Notes: a model not told the origin generated them from the sequence alone. A stretch of DNA of 64,000 bases from JBASEY01 sp049652745 (GCA_049652745.1 JBASEY010000022.1:6121-70120); one strand, 5' to 3'. Numbered from the stretch's first letter, positions 1 through 9,615 are shown. Made by a program: numbers and translations.

Positions 1-1052
1 ATATGCAGAATATGTTCACTCAGTCGAGCCGCGGTCCGGTTTCCGGCTCGAACAGAATGGCTCCGACCGTGACTGCGCCGGCTACAGACACTGCTGTGAA
101 CCCTGCCGGTATTCATTCCGCCAAAAACACGACAAGCCCTTCAGGCCGCACTTGTAACATCGTAAATGCCAATTTTTCCGGCACATCGATGGCAACACCT
201 GCTGTCGCCGGAGCTGCGGCGATGATCCGCCAGTATTTTGTCGATGGATACTATCCCGGCGGAACGGCCGGATCAGCTCTACCGATGATTCCAAGCGCAG
301 CTTTGATGAAAGCGGTCCTGATCAATTCCGCTCAGAACATGACTGGAACGACGGCCCGGCCTTCAAATGACCAGGGTTGGGGACGCATCATGTTGGACGA
401 CACACTGTATTTCCCAGGTGATGCCCGAAAATTGAAAGTCATCGACAAAGCTGTCGGAGTCACCACCGGTGAAACCCATACCTACGATATCTCTATCTCC
501 GATCCTGCTATTCCCCTTAAAATATCCCTTGTCTGGACAGACCGCGTCGGCAACAACCTCGTCAACGACCTGGATCTGGAATTGACAAACGGCACAACAA
601 CTTATTACGGAAATAATTTTTCCGGTGGATGGAGTTCGACTGGTACAACCCGTGATCGAACAAATCCAGCGGAATGCATTTATATCAACGGCGGAGTTTT
701 ATCGGCCGGCACATACACGATAAAAGTCAAAGGTTATAATGTGCCCAACGGCGAAACCGGCGGACACCAACCCTACGCTCTGGTGGTAACCGGAGGTTTG
801 GCACAAGGATCCGAACCGACTCCGACTCCGACACAAGAGCCTTGCATCAATAATGGCGACGTCAACTTTGACGGCTCTTTGACATCGACCGACTCACAAT
901 TGGCGTTTTATTTCTCTCTCGGCATGTACACCCCAACATACGAAGAAGCGTGCGCAGCCGATTGTAACGGCGATTCCAAAGTCACCGCCACCGATGCACA
1001 ACAGATATTCTTCGCAGCCTTGGGCCAGACTGCATGTGTCGATCCACTGTAG
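1..1052 (+). CDS. Subtilisin-like serine peptidase (S8), C-terminal part, with dockerin-like tail; 5' end outside window
   Basis: The frame is open at the left edge, so this is the 3' part of a larger gene. The first 70 residues visible hold the end of the subtilase catalytic domain: an SSRGP segment, then GTSMATP with the nucleophile Ser near visible residue 62. A beta-sandwich region follows, with the NDLDLEL and YALVVTGG signatures seen after secreted S8 peptidases. A short Pro/Thr linker then leads to about 65 residues with two Asp/Asn-rich calcium-binding repeats (DVNFDG and DCNGDS, each followed by a TSTDSQ/TATDAQ-type helix start), which look like a type I dockerin. The Asp and His of the triad and the signal peptide must lie upstream. 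The product is probably exported. No cohesin partner is visible in the window. Confidence 0.9.
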   Translation, partial: MQNMFTQSSRGPVSGSNRMAPTVTAPATDTAVNPAGIHSAKNTTSPSGRTCNIVNANFSGTSMATPAVAGAAAMIRQYFVDGYYPGGTAGSALPMIPSAALMKAVLINSAQNMTGTTARPSNDQGWGRIMLDDTLYFPGDARKLKVIDKAVGVTTGETHTYDISISDPAIPLKISLVWTDRVGNNLVNDLDLELTNGTTTYYGNNFSGGWSSTGTTRDRTNPAECIYINGGVLSAGTYTIKVKGYNVPNGETGGHQPYALVVTGGLAQGSEPTPTPTQEPCINNGDVNFDGSLTSTDSQLAFYFSLGMYTPTYEEACAADCNGDSKVTATDAQQIFFAALGQTACVDPL

Positions 1053-1107
1053 AAAAAAAAAACAGTGATCGGCTGAACAGCCCGTGATTACTTTGTAAAA
1101 ATGGCTT

Positions 1108-1137
1108 AACCCCCCTTCTCAACAAGGGGGGTTTTTG
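1108..1137 (+). terminator. Rho-independent terminator of the subtilase gene
   Basis: A perfect 8-bp stem (CCCCCCTT at 1110-1117 with AAGGGGGG at 1124-1131) with a 6-nt loop is followed directly by five T. It lies about 55 bp after the stop codon and before the next gene, so the two genes are probably separate transcripts. Confidence 0.9.
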
Positions 1138-1179
1138 AATGGATCAGGTCTGAAGTTCACCTTAAAGTGACAAAAAATG

Positions 1180-1199
1180 AAAGATAAAACCCTATCTTT
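1180..1199 (+). repeat. Short hairpin in the leader of the lipoprotein gene
   Basis: AAAGATA (1180-1186) and TATCTTT (1193-1199) form a perfect 7-bp inverted repeat with a 6-nt loop. It ends just before the AAGGA ribosome binding site at 1201. It may affect translation or mRNA stability; this is inference from position only. Confidence 0.35.
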
Positions 1200-1210
1200 G
1201 AAGGAATCCA

Positions 1211-2221
1211 ATGAAACAGCTTGTCAGCCCTTTCGTGACCGAATTATTTTTCAATAAAAGTTACGGAATGCCTAAACAAAACTTTCATCCCATAACAGTC
1301 GCCAATAAAATATTATGTATTGGAATAGCGATTCTGCTGCTTTCCTGTTCACGTCCATCAAATGAACTTGTTTTGGAAGAAACAGACTTCAACCATTTCA
1401 TCGGGCGCATTGCTTCGGACCCAAAAGCATTGAACGGCCGATCCATGTGGCTGGACCCCTTGATCGCAGGCTCGCCGCCGGTTACGCTAGATGCCGGTGA
1501 TTATACGTTTTATCTATATGCCCGTTGTCTGGCGCGAACTTCAACACCGGTCTGTCGGCTGAAAATTGTTCAAACAGATTCACAAACCATTCTGTTCACT
1601 CGGGATGTCGCAAGAGAGATTTTCGGTGACGGCTCATCTTATGCACTGGTGGAGTGGCCGTTTACTCTAGATAGACAGACAACACTACAGTTTGATGTCG
1701 ACATGTTGATCAGCGGTAAAGAGGATTTCTACCTGGACAGCATCGGATTTGCCGGTCCTCAGGGCCTGACACGATGGAATAACAGCCTTTTAAAACATCA
1801 TGTCGGTGTTGAGATGGATGACCCTCTCGCTATTGACGGCAAAGCATGGACTAATGCACATGCTCTAGCTTACGGCCCATATATTGCGCTGTCGAAACCT
1901 GGTCGATATGAAGCGATTTATCGATTCGCGATCGCTCCAAACTTCAATGCCGAATCAATCGCCACATTGGATGTGTATTCTCATTATGGGCACTTTGACG
2001 GCGGTACCGGGAACAAAACCTATGCCATACGAGGATTGTCAACCTCTGATTTCGCCGCCCCGGACGAATTTATCGAAATATCCCTTCCTTTCGAATACGA
2101 CGGCGCTGAAGGAATGGAGTTTCGAGTACTGGTTTATTATGTTATCCGTGATGCGCTTCGTCTCGATCGAATTACCGTTCGACCGATCGAAGAACCTGAT
2201 CCCAAGGTGCGACCCGGTTAA
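1211..2221 (+). CDS. Hypothetical lipoprotein
   Basis: The 336-residue product has a hydrophobic stretch ending in a lipobox (LLLSC, Cys46), so it should be lipid-anchored in the envelope. AAGGA at 1201-1205 lies 5 nt before the ATG at 1211, supporting that start. An in-frame ATG at 1268 would give a more usual 26-residue leader but has only a weak binding site. The rest looks beta-rich with no motif I recognise, and resembles carbohydrate-binding-like sandwich folds only in general character. It stands alone behind the subtilase terminator, with metG downstream. Function unknown. Confidence 0.7.
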   Translation: MKQLVSPFVTELFFNKSYGMPKQNFHPITVANKILCIGIAILLLSCSRPSNELVLEETDFNHFIGRIASDPKALNGRSMWLDPLIAGSPPVTLDAGDYTFYLYARCLARTSTPVCRLKIVQTDSQTILFTRDVAREIFGDGSSYALVEWPFTLDRQTTLQFDVDMLISGKEDFYLDSIGFAGPQGLTRWNNSLLKHHVGVEMDDPLAIDGKAWTNAHALAYGPYIALSKPGRYEAIYRFAIAPNFNAESIATLDVYSHYGHFDGGTGNKTYAIRGLSTSDFAAPDEFIEISLPFEYDGAEGMEFRVLVYYVIRDALRLDRITVRPIEEPDPKVRPG

Positions 2222-2259
2222 CTATCCGACTATGCCAAACCGATGTTTGAAACTCCGGC

Positions 2260-2296
2260 GAACATGATTGGGAATGGCTGGGTTGAAATCATGTTC
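2260..2296. repeat. Inverted repeat downstream of the lipoprotein gene
   Basis: GAACATGATT (2260-2269) and AATCATGTTC (2287-2296) are perfect 10-bp arms around a 17-nt spacer. No T-tract follows, so it is not a standard terminator. It could be a weak terminator, an mRNA-stabilising hairpin or an operator ahead of metG. Confidence 0.4.
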
Positions 2297-2410
2297 ATCT
2301 TTGACTTGCTCCACTTTCAGCAAGCCGGTATCATTCATTTTCGTTTCAACGGAATAATTCCGATGGCGAAACCCGTATGTTAGTTTCGAAGATAACAAAA
2401 GGAGCTGATG

Positions 2411-3937
2411 ATGACATCCAAGTATATTACAACACCGATTTATTATGTTAACGGCCTACCTCATATCGGTCATGCTCATACATCCATTATGGGGGATATC
2501 TTGAAACGATTCAGCATCATGCGTGGTGTTCCGACACTCTATTCTACCGGTACCGACGAGCACGGCCAGAAAATCCAACAGGTGATCGAGCAATCCGGGC
2601 AAACGCCGGAAGATTTTCTCGCAGCTCAAGCCAAACAGTTTCGTGATCTTTTCGACCGCTGCAATGTTGCGTATGACATTTTTGTACGCACAACGGATTC
2701 TCACCATAAAACCCTGGTGCGTGAAATCCTGCAAAACCTGTATGACCGACAATTGATCGTCAAGAAGCAATATACCGGCTTGTATTGTATCGGTTGTGAG
2801 CAGTTCAAAACCGAAGGCGAGTTGGATGACATGGGGCGGTGTAAAGACCATTTGACACATCCACAAAAACAAACGGAGACAAATTATTTTTTTGATTTGG
2901 AGAAACATCGACTGTGGCTTATCGATTGGCTGAAGCACGACGATGAACTCATTCAACCGGAAAGCTATCGCCGGGAAATCCTCGGTATGCTGAACGAACC
3001 TCTGGAAGACCTTTGTATTTCAAGACCTAAAAGCCGGGTATGGCATGGTATCGAGTTGCCTTTCGACACGGATTTTGTCGCCTATGTCTGGTTCGATGCT
3101 CTGCTGAATTATGTGTCCAACATCGGTTACGGACACAGCGATAAATTCAATTTTTGGTGGTCCAATGTCACTCATATCATGGCTAAGGACATTATCAAAA
3201 CACACCTGATTTATTGGCCGATCATGTTGCGTGCCATCGGTATCGATCCTCCGAAATATTATCGTATTCATGGATATTGGGTAGGTGAAGGCGGGCAAAA
3301 AATGTCTAAATCTCTTGGGAATGTCGTCGATCCGAACCAGATCATCGATTCAATGGGCGCGGATGCCCTGCGCTATTATTTAGCCAAAAATATGGGGGGC
3401 GGTGATGCCCAGATTTCAAAAGATTTGATAGAATCAACCTATAACACCGATCTCGCCAACAATATCGGAAACCTGCATTCCCGTGTTTTGAAATTTGTGT
3501 CTAAACGATGTAACGGGAAAGTGCCGGAAGCGGCAATAATAGTGGATGAAGACAATGAGATGGGCAGATTTGTCGCCGAAAAATTACAGCACATCGCCGA
3601 TACCACTGATTTGTTGAACTTACCGGAAACCATCAAAACCTTCCTGCAAATCGCCGACAGACTCAACACCCACTATAACGATATCGAACCCTGGAAACTG
3701 GTAAAAGACGACTCGCAGCGCGACCGGTTTTTCAGCGTCTGCTACACGATGCTCGACTGCCTTCAAATGTTTTTTCGAGCCTTTTATCCTATCATCCCGG
3801 AAACTGCAGAAAAAGCCTTACAGTCACTTGGACTGGCCAAGGATTCTTATCAAAAAGATGCATCGTTTATCCCTGGAACACTTAAACCAGGAAGCATATT
3901 GGGAGAAATACACAACCTGTTCCCAAGAATTGAATGA
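2411..3937 (+). CDS. metG: Methionyl-tRNA synthetase
   Basis: Charges tRNA(Met) with methionine. The class I signatures are present: HIGH at about residues 18-21 and KMSKS at about 297-301. Between them is a single zinc-knuckle-like insert (CIGC near residues 126-129, then a C and H about 20 residues on), as in short bacterial MetRS. At 508 residues it lacks the C-terminal tRNA-binding dimerisation domain. There are two adjacent ATG codons, at 2408 and 2411. AAAGGAG at 2398-2404 sits 3 nt from the first and 6 nt from the second, which favours 2411; starting at 2408 adds one Met. It is followed by a convergent phosphatase gene. Confidence 0.96.
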   Translation: MTSKYITTPIYYVNGLPHIGHAHTSIMGDILKRFSIMRGVPTLYSTGTDEHGQKIQQVIEQSGQTPEDFLAAQAKQFRDLFDRCNVAYDIFVRTTDSHHKTLVREILQNLYDRQLIVKKQYTGLYCIGCEQFKTEGELDDMGRCKDHLTHPQKQTETNYFFDLEKHRLWLIDWLKHDDELIQPESYRREILGMLNEPLEDLCISRPKSRVWHGIELPFDTDFVAYVWFDALLNYVSNIGYGHSDKFNFWWSNVTHIMAKDIIKTHLIYWPIMLRAIGIDPPKYYRIHGYWVGEGGQKMSKSLGNVVDPNQIIDSMGADALRYYLAKNMGGGDAQISKDLIESTYNTDLANNIGNLHSRVLKFVSKRCNGKVPEAAIIVDEDNEMGRFVAEKLQHIADTTDLLNLPETIKTFLQIADRLNTHYNDIEPWKLVKDDSQRDRFFSVCYTMLDCLQMFFRAFYPIIPETAEKALQSLGLAKDSYQKDASFIPGTLKPGSILGEIHNLFPRIE

Positions 3938-3960
3938 ATGCCGCAACAAACGCATTGATT

Positions 3961-4482
3961 TTATTGTGTATCAGATAGTGTGCGGAGATTTTCCTTCTGG
4001 TTGCGCACCATATTCCATATTTTGATTCTGCACCGCTTCAGCTCATCATCGATCAAAGCCATGGTTTTAATATATGCTGTCAAATCTTTCATATAAGGGT
4101 CTTCTATAGGCTCATTCACACCACCGGCAAACATACGCAAAGCATGAATCCGTTTCGCACTGCCCGGAAATCGATCCCGAAGATACTGCGCCTGAGCCGG
4201 TTCCATGCAGAGGATCAAATCGCTGGTCTCGACCAGATGTTCGTTGATTTGCCGTGAGCTGTGCCCGGTAAGATCATACCCTTTTTTTTCCGCCGCAAAT
4301 TCCGCCTCCTCGCTTGCCGGCAAGCCGTCGAATGTGCTCAGCCCCGCAGACAAAACCTCAACCTGTTGAACCAAAGGCTTCGGTACTTTCGCCCGCAGAG
4401 CCGCCTCCGCCATGGGACTTCTACACGTATTCCCCTCACAAACAAAAAGAATTCTGAATCTTCGTCGTTCCTCGCTTTTCAT
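3961..4482 (-). CDS. Low-molecular-weight protein-tyrosine phosphatase
   Basis: The N-terminus carries the P-loop C-x5-R-S (CEGNTCRS), with the nucleophile Cys15 and Arg21. The general-acid loop DPY is at about 128-130. Total length is 173 residues, close to the usual 150-170. The family removes phosphate from tyrosine (often on exopolysaccharide kinases) or acts as an arsenate reductase relative; the DPY motif favours a phosphatase. It converges with metG (24 bp between the stops) and diverges from the TPR-like gene starting at 4543, with 60 bp between the starts. The substrate cannot be told from the sequence, and no tyrosine kinase is adjacent. Confidence 0.9.
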   Translation of the reverse strand: MKSEERRRFRILFVCEGNTCRSPMAEAALRAKVPKPLVQQVEVLSAGLSTFDGLPASEEAEFAAEKKGYDLTGHSSRQINEHLVETSDLILCMEPAQAQYLRDRFPGSAKRIHALRMFAGGVNEPIEDPYMKDLTAYIKTMALIDDELKRCRIKIWNMVRNQKENLRTLSDTQ

Positions 4483-4542
4483 GATCTGACCCGTGTTATT
4501 TCATTTGACAATCCACGCCGCCTTCCGGATAGTAATACTCCT

Positions 4543-5880
4543 ATGGTCTGGAAAAAACGACAAAAAAAAACAACTCAAAAAAAACAACGGCAAACTTCAC
4601 CCGGCAACTCACCGATTATCAGCCTTGATACGCTTCGCAAAGATTTTACCAACCCGGAAAAACTTCAGCGGGCAATGGAACACCTGGGAGAATCAATTCG
4701 GTATGAACCCGAACTAGCCTCGCTTCGTTTTCCTCATGCTAAATTGATGGAAGCGCTTGACCAACTCGCAGAAACATCATCTGATGAGCTTGAATCGATA
4801 CCGGATTTGTTAAATCGACGGATGACCATTTTAAACCGAACTCTGCCGCCGTTCTTGACCCCGGCATTTGAACAATTTATTGAAGATAAACTGATGGAAC
4901 GGTTGAGCCTGGTTAAAAAATCTCCGGAAAAATTTCGAGCTGCATGTGCTGGGCTGTATTTTCTTGAGATTCACAGGCGGCAGAGAGATAACCCTGGCGG
5001 GAACCCGCTTTGGAACTTCATGTTCGAAATCTCCTATGATGAAGCAATGGCTGCGGCACACAAAGCCGATAAAGACACCCCAAGCTCTTCTGATTCAAGT
5101 GGTCCGACCATCGCAGGCAGCGATTTCTCGACACTCATACCCGATGATCTCTCCCAAGACAGCACCGAAACTCAAAAAGACGCACTGAAATTGATCGAAT
5201 CCGGCGCTGTTGAACTCCTGTTTTCACTGGATTCTATTTTGCTTGGACTGCATGAACTCGCTCTGAATAAAGATACGGCTATTGAGCAGATTGTTCAAAA
5301 ACTTCGCGAGTCTTTCAAAAAAGAAATCGGTTTCCGGCAAGGAAACGATCTTGCCGAGAGTCTTGAACAAGCGCTGGAATCCTTGTCAGGCAAAGACAAA
5401 GATAACCATGAAATCGTCCTAAAAGCCATCAAGCTTCTTCCTCCCAGGGAAAATCCCGTTGTTTTCGCCGCGTACGTTAATAATGTCAAACACTATCAGC
5501 GCCATCTCGATCCGAAAACAACTGAACTGGTGAAAATCATTATGCAAAAGCCTGACGAAGCGGAAGCTATATTGGATTTGGGACGATATTATCTTACTTG
5601 TGATGAGATAACCCGCGCTTTGAATGTTTTTATCGCCGCATCCACCCTATTTCCTGCAGAAGAAATGGCTCGTTTTGGAGCCGGTATTGCGTGTCGTTTG
5701 GATGGTTCTTTCCGTGAAGCGCGCCTTCACTGGAACCGTGCGGCGCGTCTTTGGAGCGGGTATCTGCCGGATCATCACCCCATATTTGCCATCATAAATG
5801 AGTTGGTGGAATTGGACGACGACGCAGATCTACCAACGAAAGCATTGGATTACCTTTTCTTTACAGAATCAGCTCCATAA
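4543..5880 (+). CDS. Hypothetical TPR-like protein
   Basis: The reading frame is open from 4261, but the first part lies antisense to the phosphatase. The likely start is the ATG at 4543, giving about 445 residues that begin with a Lys/Gln-rich segment. No signal peptide or membrane segment is seen, so it is probably cytoplasmic. The C-terminal 120 residues show helix-turn-helix pairs of TPR type, with an ALNVFIAASTLFP segment followed by an EARLHWNRAARLW segment. The ribosome binding site is weak. The 3' end overlaps the convergent DoxX gene by 12 bp. No function assigned; a protein-interaction role is inferred from the repeats. Confidence 0.7.
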   Translation: MVWKKRQKKTTQKKQRQTSPGNSPIISLDTLRKDFTNPEKLQRAMEHLGESIRYEPELASLRFPHAKLMEALDQLAETSSDELESIPDLLNRRMTILNRTLPPFLTPAFEQFIEDKLMERLSLVKKSPEKFRAACAGLYFLEIHRRQRDNPGGNPLWNFMFEISYDEAMAAAHKADKDTPSSSDSSGPTIAGSDFSTLIPDDLSQDSTETQKDALKLIESGAVELLFSLDSILLGLHELALNKDTAIEQIVQKLRESFKKEIGFRQGNDLAESLEQALESLSGKDKDNHEIVLKAIKLLPPRENPVVFAAYVNNVKHYQRHLDPKTTELVKIIMQKPDEAEAILDLGRYYLTCDEITRALNVFIAASTLFPAEEMARFGAGIACRLDGSFREARLHWNRAARLWSGYLPDHHPIFAIINELVELDDDADLPTKALDYLFFTESAP

Positions 5881-6285
5881 ATTTTTTGAGACTGCAAATT
5901 TGCCCGCACCAGTAAAAACCAGTGCCAACGCACCGAGTAAATACAATAGGTTCAATTCTACCGCAAGGCTTCCTTGCTCCGTCAGCCTAAAACCACTCCA
6001 GCCAAATGCAAGATAGATAGACATGACCATTACAAACACCACGGTAGCGGCTGCAGGCCGGGTAAAAAGTCCTATGATGATCAATAACGGCGCAATGAAC
6101 TCGCCGATGATGACTCCATACGCCATAACTTCAGGAAGCCCTTTTGCGGAAAGCAGATACGCTATACCCTCCGTGCCGTGTATCAGTTTGTGTACCCCAT
6201 GAAAAATCATCAAGCCGCCAACTGACAAACGTAGAAACAGTAACCCTAAATCCACATTGTTTATCTTTAGTAATATTTTTTTCAT
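5869..6285 (-). CDS. DoxX family membrane protein
   Basis: The 138-residue protein has about four membrane segments. It matches the DoxX pattern: an N-terminal LGLLFLRLSVGGLMIFHGVHKL segment, a GEFIAPLLIIIGLFTRPAA segment, and a C-terminal helix ending in GAGKFAV. Family members sit in the cytoplasmic membrane and some support thiol or oxidative stress defence, but the activity of this subgroup is not defined. GGGAGG lies a few bases before the ATG. It overlaps the convergent upstream gene by 12 bp. Confidence 0.88.
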   Translation of the reverse strand: MKKILLKINNVDLGLLFLRLSVGGLMIFHGVHKLIHGTEGIAYLLSAKGLPEVMAYGVIIGEFIAPLLIIIGLFTRPAAATVVFVMVMSIYLAFGWSGFRLTEQGSLAVELNLLYLLGALALVFTGAGKFAVSKNLWS

Positions 6286-6493
6286 TTCAACCTCCCTGAG
6301 TGTCCATTAAATTTTTCTCTTTTATATGACAGTTTATAAAAAAAAACGTTTCAAAACAACAGGCCTTTCAGCGCAGATTCCTTTAAAAACAATACGAGAG
6401 CCAAGATAAACTCATCTGAGTTATCGGGTAGGGGTACTCTAATTATCTCCCTCTATGTCATTTTTTTCATCAGTTATATCAACCATCATAACC

Positions 6494-6507
6494 GGACAAA
6501 TTTGTCC
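6494..6507. repeat. 14-bp perfect palindrome
   Basis: GGACAAATTTGTCC is perfectly palindromic. It lies in the 286-bp gap between doxX and the transglutaminase-like gene, about 210 bp upstream of the doxX start. It has the size of a repressor operator, but no promoter can be tied to it. The rest of the gap is A/T-rich with no gene. Confidence 0.3.
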
Positions 6508-6571
6508 ACTATTACAAGTTGAGATAACAAACGGCATTGGCAAACCCGGTACCAGACCGGTGTCCGCAAGA

Positions 6572-8884
6572 TCAATCCGTCAACGCAAACTCCCACATAT
6601 CGACGTTTCCGATCAGGGTTTCCACTGCCAAGGTGTTCGGCTCGAAGGCCGCGCAGTAAAAGTAAAACGGCCCGGCATTCGTCACCGCCGGCATCGTGAA
6701 TGTCGGTATGAGACTCTTGGAATCAACAGAGCCGGCCGGAACGGATATTTCTGTTTTTGGCAGTCCTTCAATGACGTTTGCCCATGTGGGATATGCGAAG
6801 AATTCACCATATACTTCCATCAGCACATACAGATCAGCATCTACGGCTATAGCAGTTGGATTCACAAGAAGTAAATTCAGATAAACCGTGTCTCCTTCCC
6901 GAAACTGCTGGCCGGGCATCTCAAAGGTCATTGTGAACTCATCGCCACTGAACGATGCGGTATATATCTCGCCGGGTTCTAAAGATACCTGCCGACTGAT
7001 CGTATCGACTTCAATCCAGGAATTGCCTGAAATTTTTTCCAGCGTCAGGTTGATATCCACCATTTCCCTATGGCCGTTGTGATGTCTGTTAGAGATGACC
7101 AGAGTCCAGATGTTGTCATTAAGTATCATGGTCTTATCATACGACGAAGTCTCTCTGATCACTTGATAGGCATTGAACGGCTTGTCGGCTTCCCATGCCG
7201 TTTTTTGCACAGTGTCCACAAGAAAGACATCCACTGAGCCCGGCGTGATCTCTGTCTGGAATGTCCTTTGTAAATCCCCTCCTGTCGGCGGTCTCGTTAC
7301 ACCGTACAAGATGGCCGACGGAACATCGATGCTTGCTGAAAGGCGCCATTTAGGGTTGTGTTCCGGCGGCGTGCCCAGATTTGTCACGTGCAGCACGTCC
7401 ATCAACCCCGGAAGAACCACATTGTATTCATAACTTGCCCCGGCTTCAGTATTCTCGACGATCATTTTCAACGGGGCGTTGCCTATCGATGAGTATACCT
7501 CTCCCTTGAAATTCCGATTGTCGCCAAGATCCAGCGTCAGTTGGCCATTCACGTCCGTGACACCGGTTATACAGACACCATAGTTTTTTGGATTATAATA
7601 CGACTGTCCGTGAATCCGCACCAGAGCGCCGTCCACGGGATTGCCGGCGCTATCTGTCACGGTTGTCGTCATGACACATGAGTCTGTATAATCTGCGGTG
7701 CGATTGATTTCGAGTTTGTCGCCACGCAAGGCATATGCTGCGGAGATATCCTTCCAGCCATCATAGGTGTAATCCGCGCCATTACTATAGTTGCCGAGAT
7801 TGGTGTGATCCGAATCACCGATTGGCCTCCATCCTTGATCCCAAAATTCGTTCCAGACATGATCATCCACGATGGTCAGGACGCCATTGGTGGGTATCAG
7901 CGCTGTGCGGAGCGCGGCTCCAAGAAGGTCCTGATATTCACCGCAGTTGCCGTCATGATCATAGGCCAGGGCGACCGGCTGATTTGGTCGGGGCGGGGTC
8001 GCGCCCCAGTGCATGACATCCAGCACCCAGTTGCTGACGATATCCACTGCAGAGCAGCCGTCGGTAAATTCGCGGCCTGCCGGCAGCGTCTGTGCCTGGC
8101 GGTCCCACAGGAAGGAAGGAAGATACGCCACGTCGGCAAAAAGCGTGCAAATCCAGTCGCCGTTCGTGCGGTAATCGTACACGGAATCCGATTCCCAAAA
8201 ATACTGACGCCAGAAAAAGCCTTCTTCGGCTGAGACAATTTCACTGGTTTCAGGGTTGACATACCCCGGACGCTCTTCCGTCACCGCTGGATACACGACC
8301 CACCAGTAGTAGATGTCACGAGGAATTTCCAACTCAAACGGACCATCTCCCTCGTCAATAATATAGGCTGCGGTAGTATAATAATCTGTGCCTCCCTGAC
8401 CAGGATCGCCGTACTCCACCAGACGGACATACTTCAAATGCTCATCCAGAAGGTATATCCATGCCACATTTTCATCCAGCAAGCCGGCGTCAAACTTATG
8501 GTGAGTCAATGTGCTAAGGGGAATGTGGGCGATGCAGAATGCTATCTCATCCCTGTGTTCCGGGACAGCGACGTTCAGGATTTTTTCCGCAAACAAGTCC
8601 TGCTCTGTATCCTTCAACGATGAGAAGGCTATAGCCAGAGATTCCTGTATCCACCCCGGCGATGCCTTGATTGCCTGTTTGGCAGCGTTTGTCAATACGG
8701 GCTGGGGGTACGTTTCAGTAAAATAGGCGCCCGTTTCCAGTGTCGTTGAATGGCGAGGAACATATACCTGACCTGTATCTGCGGACGAATTGGTCATACA
8801 GACCCCCTCGAGCGCAGTGTCCGATGCCATTCCAATCGCGCTCACAAATACCATTAACCAAATCCCTATGATACTACGGTTCAT
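6572..8884 (-). CDS. Secreted transglutaminase-like cysteine protein with Ig-like domains
   Basis: The product is 771 codons long from the ATG at 8884. AGGAGGG ends 6 nt before that ATG and lies directly against the TTG at 8890, so 8884 is preferred. An N-terminal signal peptide ends near an A-x-A-like site around residue 20. A transglutaminase core sits near residues 300-365: Cys314 in an NCGEYQ motif, His342 in DDHVWNEFW and Asp357 in PIGDSD, matching the Cys-His-Asp triad. About 50 residues later there is a carboxypeptidase-regulatory-like beta domain (SAGNPVDGALVRIHG then TDVNGQLTL), and the C-terminus is beta-rich. It is probably exported and may act as a peptidase or cross-linking enzyme on surface or extracellular proteins. 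No neighbour suggests a substrate. Confidence 0.8.
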   Translation of the reverse strand: MNRSIIGIWLMVFVSAIGMASDTALEGVCMTNSSADTGQVYVPRHSTTLETGAYFTETYPQPVLTNAAKQAIKASPGWIQESLAIAFSSLKDTEQDLFAEKILNVAVPEHRDEIAFCIAHIPLSTLTHHKFDAGLLDENVAWIYLLDEHLKYVRLVEYGDPGQGGTDYYTTAAYIIDEGDGPFELEIPRDIYYWWVVYPAVTEERPGYVNPETSEIVSAEEGFFWRQYFWESDSVYDYRTNGDWICTLFADVAYLPSFLWDRQAQTLPAGREFTDGCSAVDIVSNWVLDVMHWGATPPRPNQPVALAYDHDGNCGEYQDLLGAALRTALIPTNGVLTIVDDHVWNEFWDQGWRPIGDSDHTNLGNYSNGADYTYDGWKDISAAYALRGDKLEINRTADYTDSCVMTTTVTDSAGNPVDGALVRIHGQSYYNPKNYGVCITGVTDVNGQLTLDLGDNRNFKGEVYSSIGNAPLKMIVENTEAGASYEYNVVLPGLMDVLHVTNLGTPPEHNPKWRLSASIDVPSAILYGVTRPPTGGDLQRTFQTEITPGSVDVFLVDTVQKTAWEADKPFNAYQVIRETSSYDKTMILNDNIWTLVISNRHHNGHREMVDINLTLEKISGNSWIEVDTISRQVSLEPGEIYTASFSGDEFTMTFEMPGQQFREGDTVYLNLLLVNPTAIAVDADLYVLMEVYGEFFAYPTWANVIEGLPKTEISVPAGSVDSKSLIPTFTMPAVTNAGPFYFYCAAFEPNTLAVETLIGNVDMWEFALTD

Positions 8885-8897
8885 ATCCAACCCTCCT

Positions 8898-9615
8898 AAT
8901 ATAAGCGATTTATCTATCCAGACAGCTTCGTATCGCTGTCGAACCGAAAATGACTATGCCCGTTTTTCAGGAAATCTTCAATAGAAGGCGTTCTATTTGT
9001 AAATTCGAGGCGGTTGTGTGCTGAACCTGATGATGAGCGGTAATACGTATCTGATGCGCCGCGTTTTTCACTGGAACGTTGGCGGAGTCTTGCTGTTTTG
9101 CTATCGGATTATCACAAAAACAACATAAATTTCCCTTAAACCAAGCTGACTGATGACAATGATCCATATTGAGGTGAACAGTTTGGATATATTGAATATT
9201 TTGTTGGACACGCCAAAGTTGTCAGGGTTACCAACATAACAGCATATCTTGAGCTTGTTGAGGATCAAATCAAGCTCGGATGCATTATACGACGTGAACA
9301 TATTTTGTATTAGAGTCAAACAAAAGCACCGCTTCAAAAACCGTAGTGGAGTCAAACTGTCTTTTGATTGATCAAAAAGGGCTTATTTTGGTGGTAGAAG
9401 GGTCAAAACAGTAGATTTCGAAAAATGCCATCAGGTCGGTGCACAACTTCCAAGAAAGAAAAGAACTCCAAATAGACCGATTGAAAAAAGTAAAGCGCAA
9501 CATTACACTTGTGCTGTTGCTCAATCTATAGATTATATCTATCGAAATTCACAGTTGTTAAACAGAATCAGCATATACTCTACAAGATCTTGAAACAATC
9601 GAAAAGGAGAACTCA
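8898..9615. other. 718-bp region without a convincing gene
   Basis: Only two short minus-strand frames occur (66 and 84 codons). Neither has a recognisable motif or a clear ribosome binding site, and they overlap each other in different frames. The right half (about 9450-9610) is A/T-rich and should carry the promoter of the gene at 9616; the left end should carry that of the transglutaminase-like gene. The region is long for this gene-dense window and may be decayed sequence, but I find no repeat or transposase signature. Confidence 0.5.

Noticed and set aside
1884..2267. 127-codon frame overlapping the lipoprotein gene
   Set aside because: It overlaps the better supported lipoprotein frame (binding site, signal, lipobox) and looks random.
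4261..4542. N-terminal extension of the TPR-like gene open reading frame
   Set aside because: It lies antisense to the phosphatase gene, and its translation has no domain sense; the ATG at 4543 just after the divergent promoter gap is the better start.
8967..9355. Two minus-strand frames of 66 and 84 codons in the gap
   Set aside because: They overlap in different frames, have no recognisable motif and no clear start signals.
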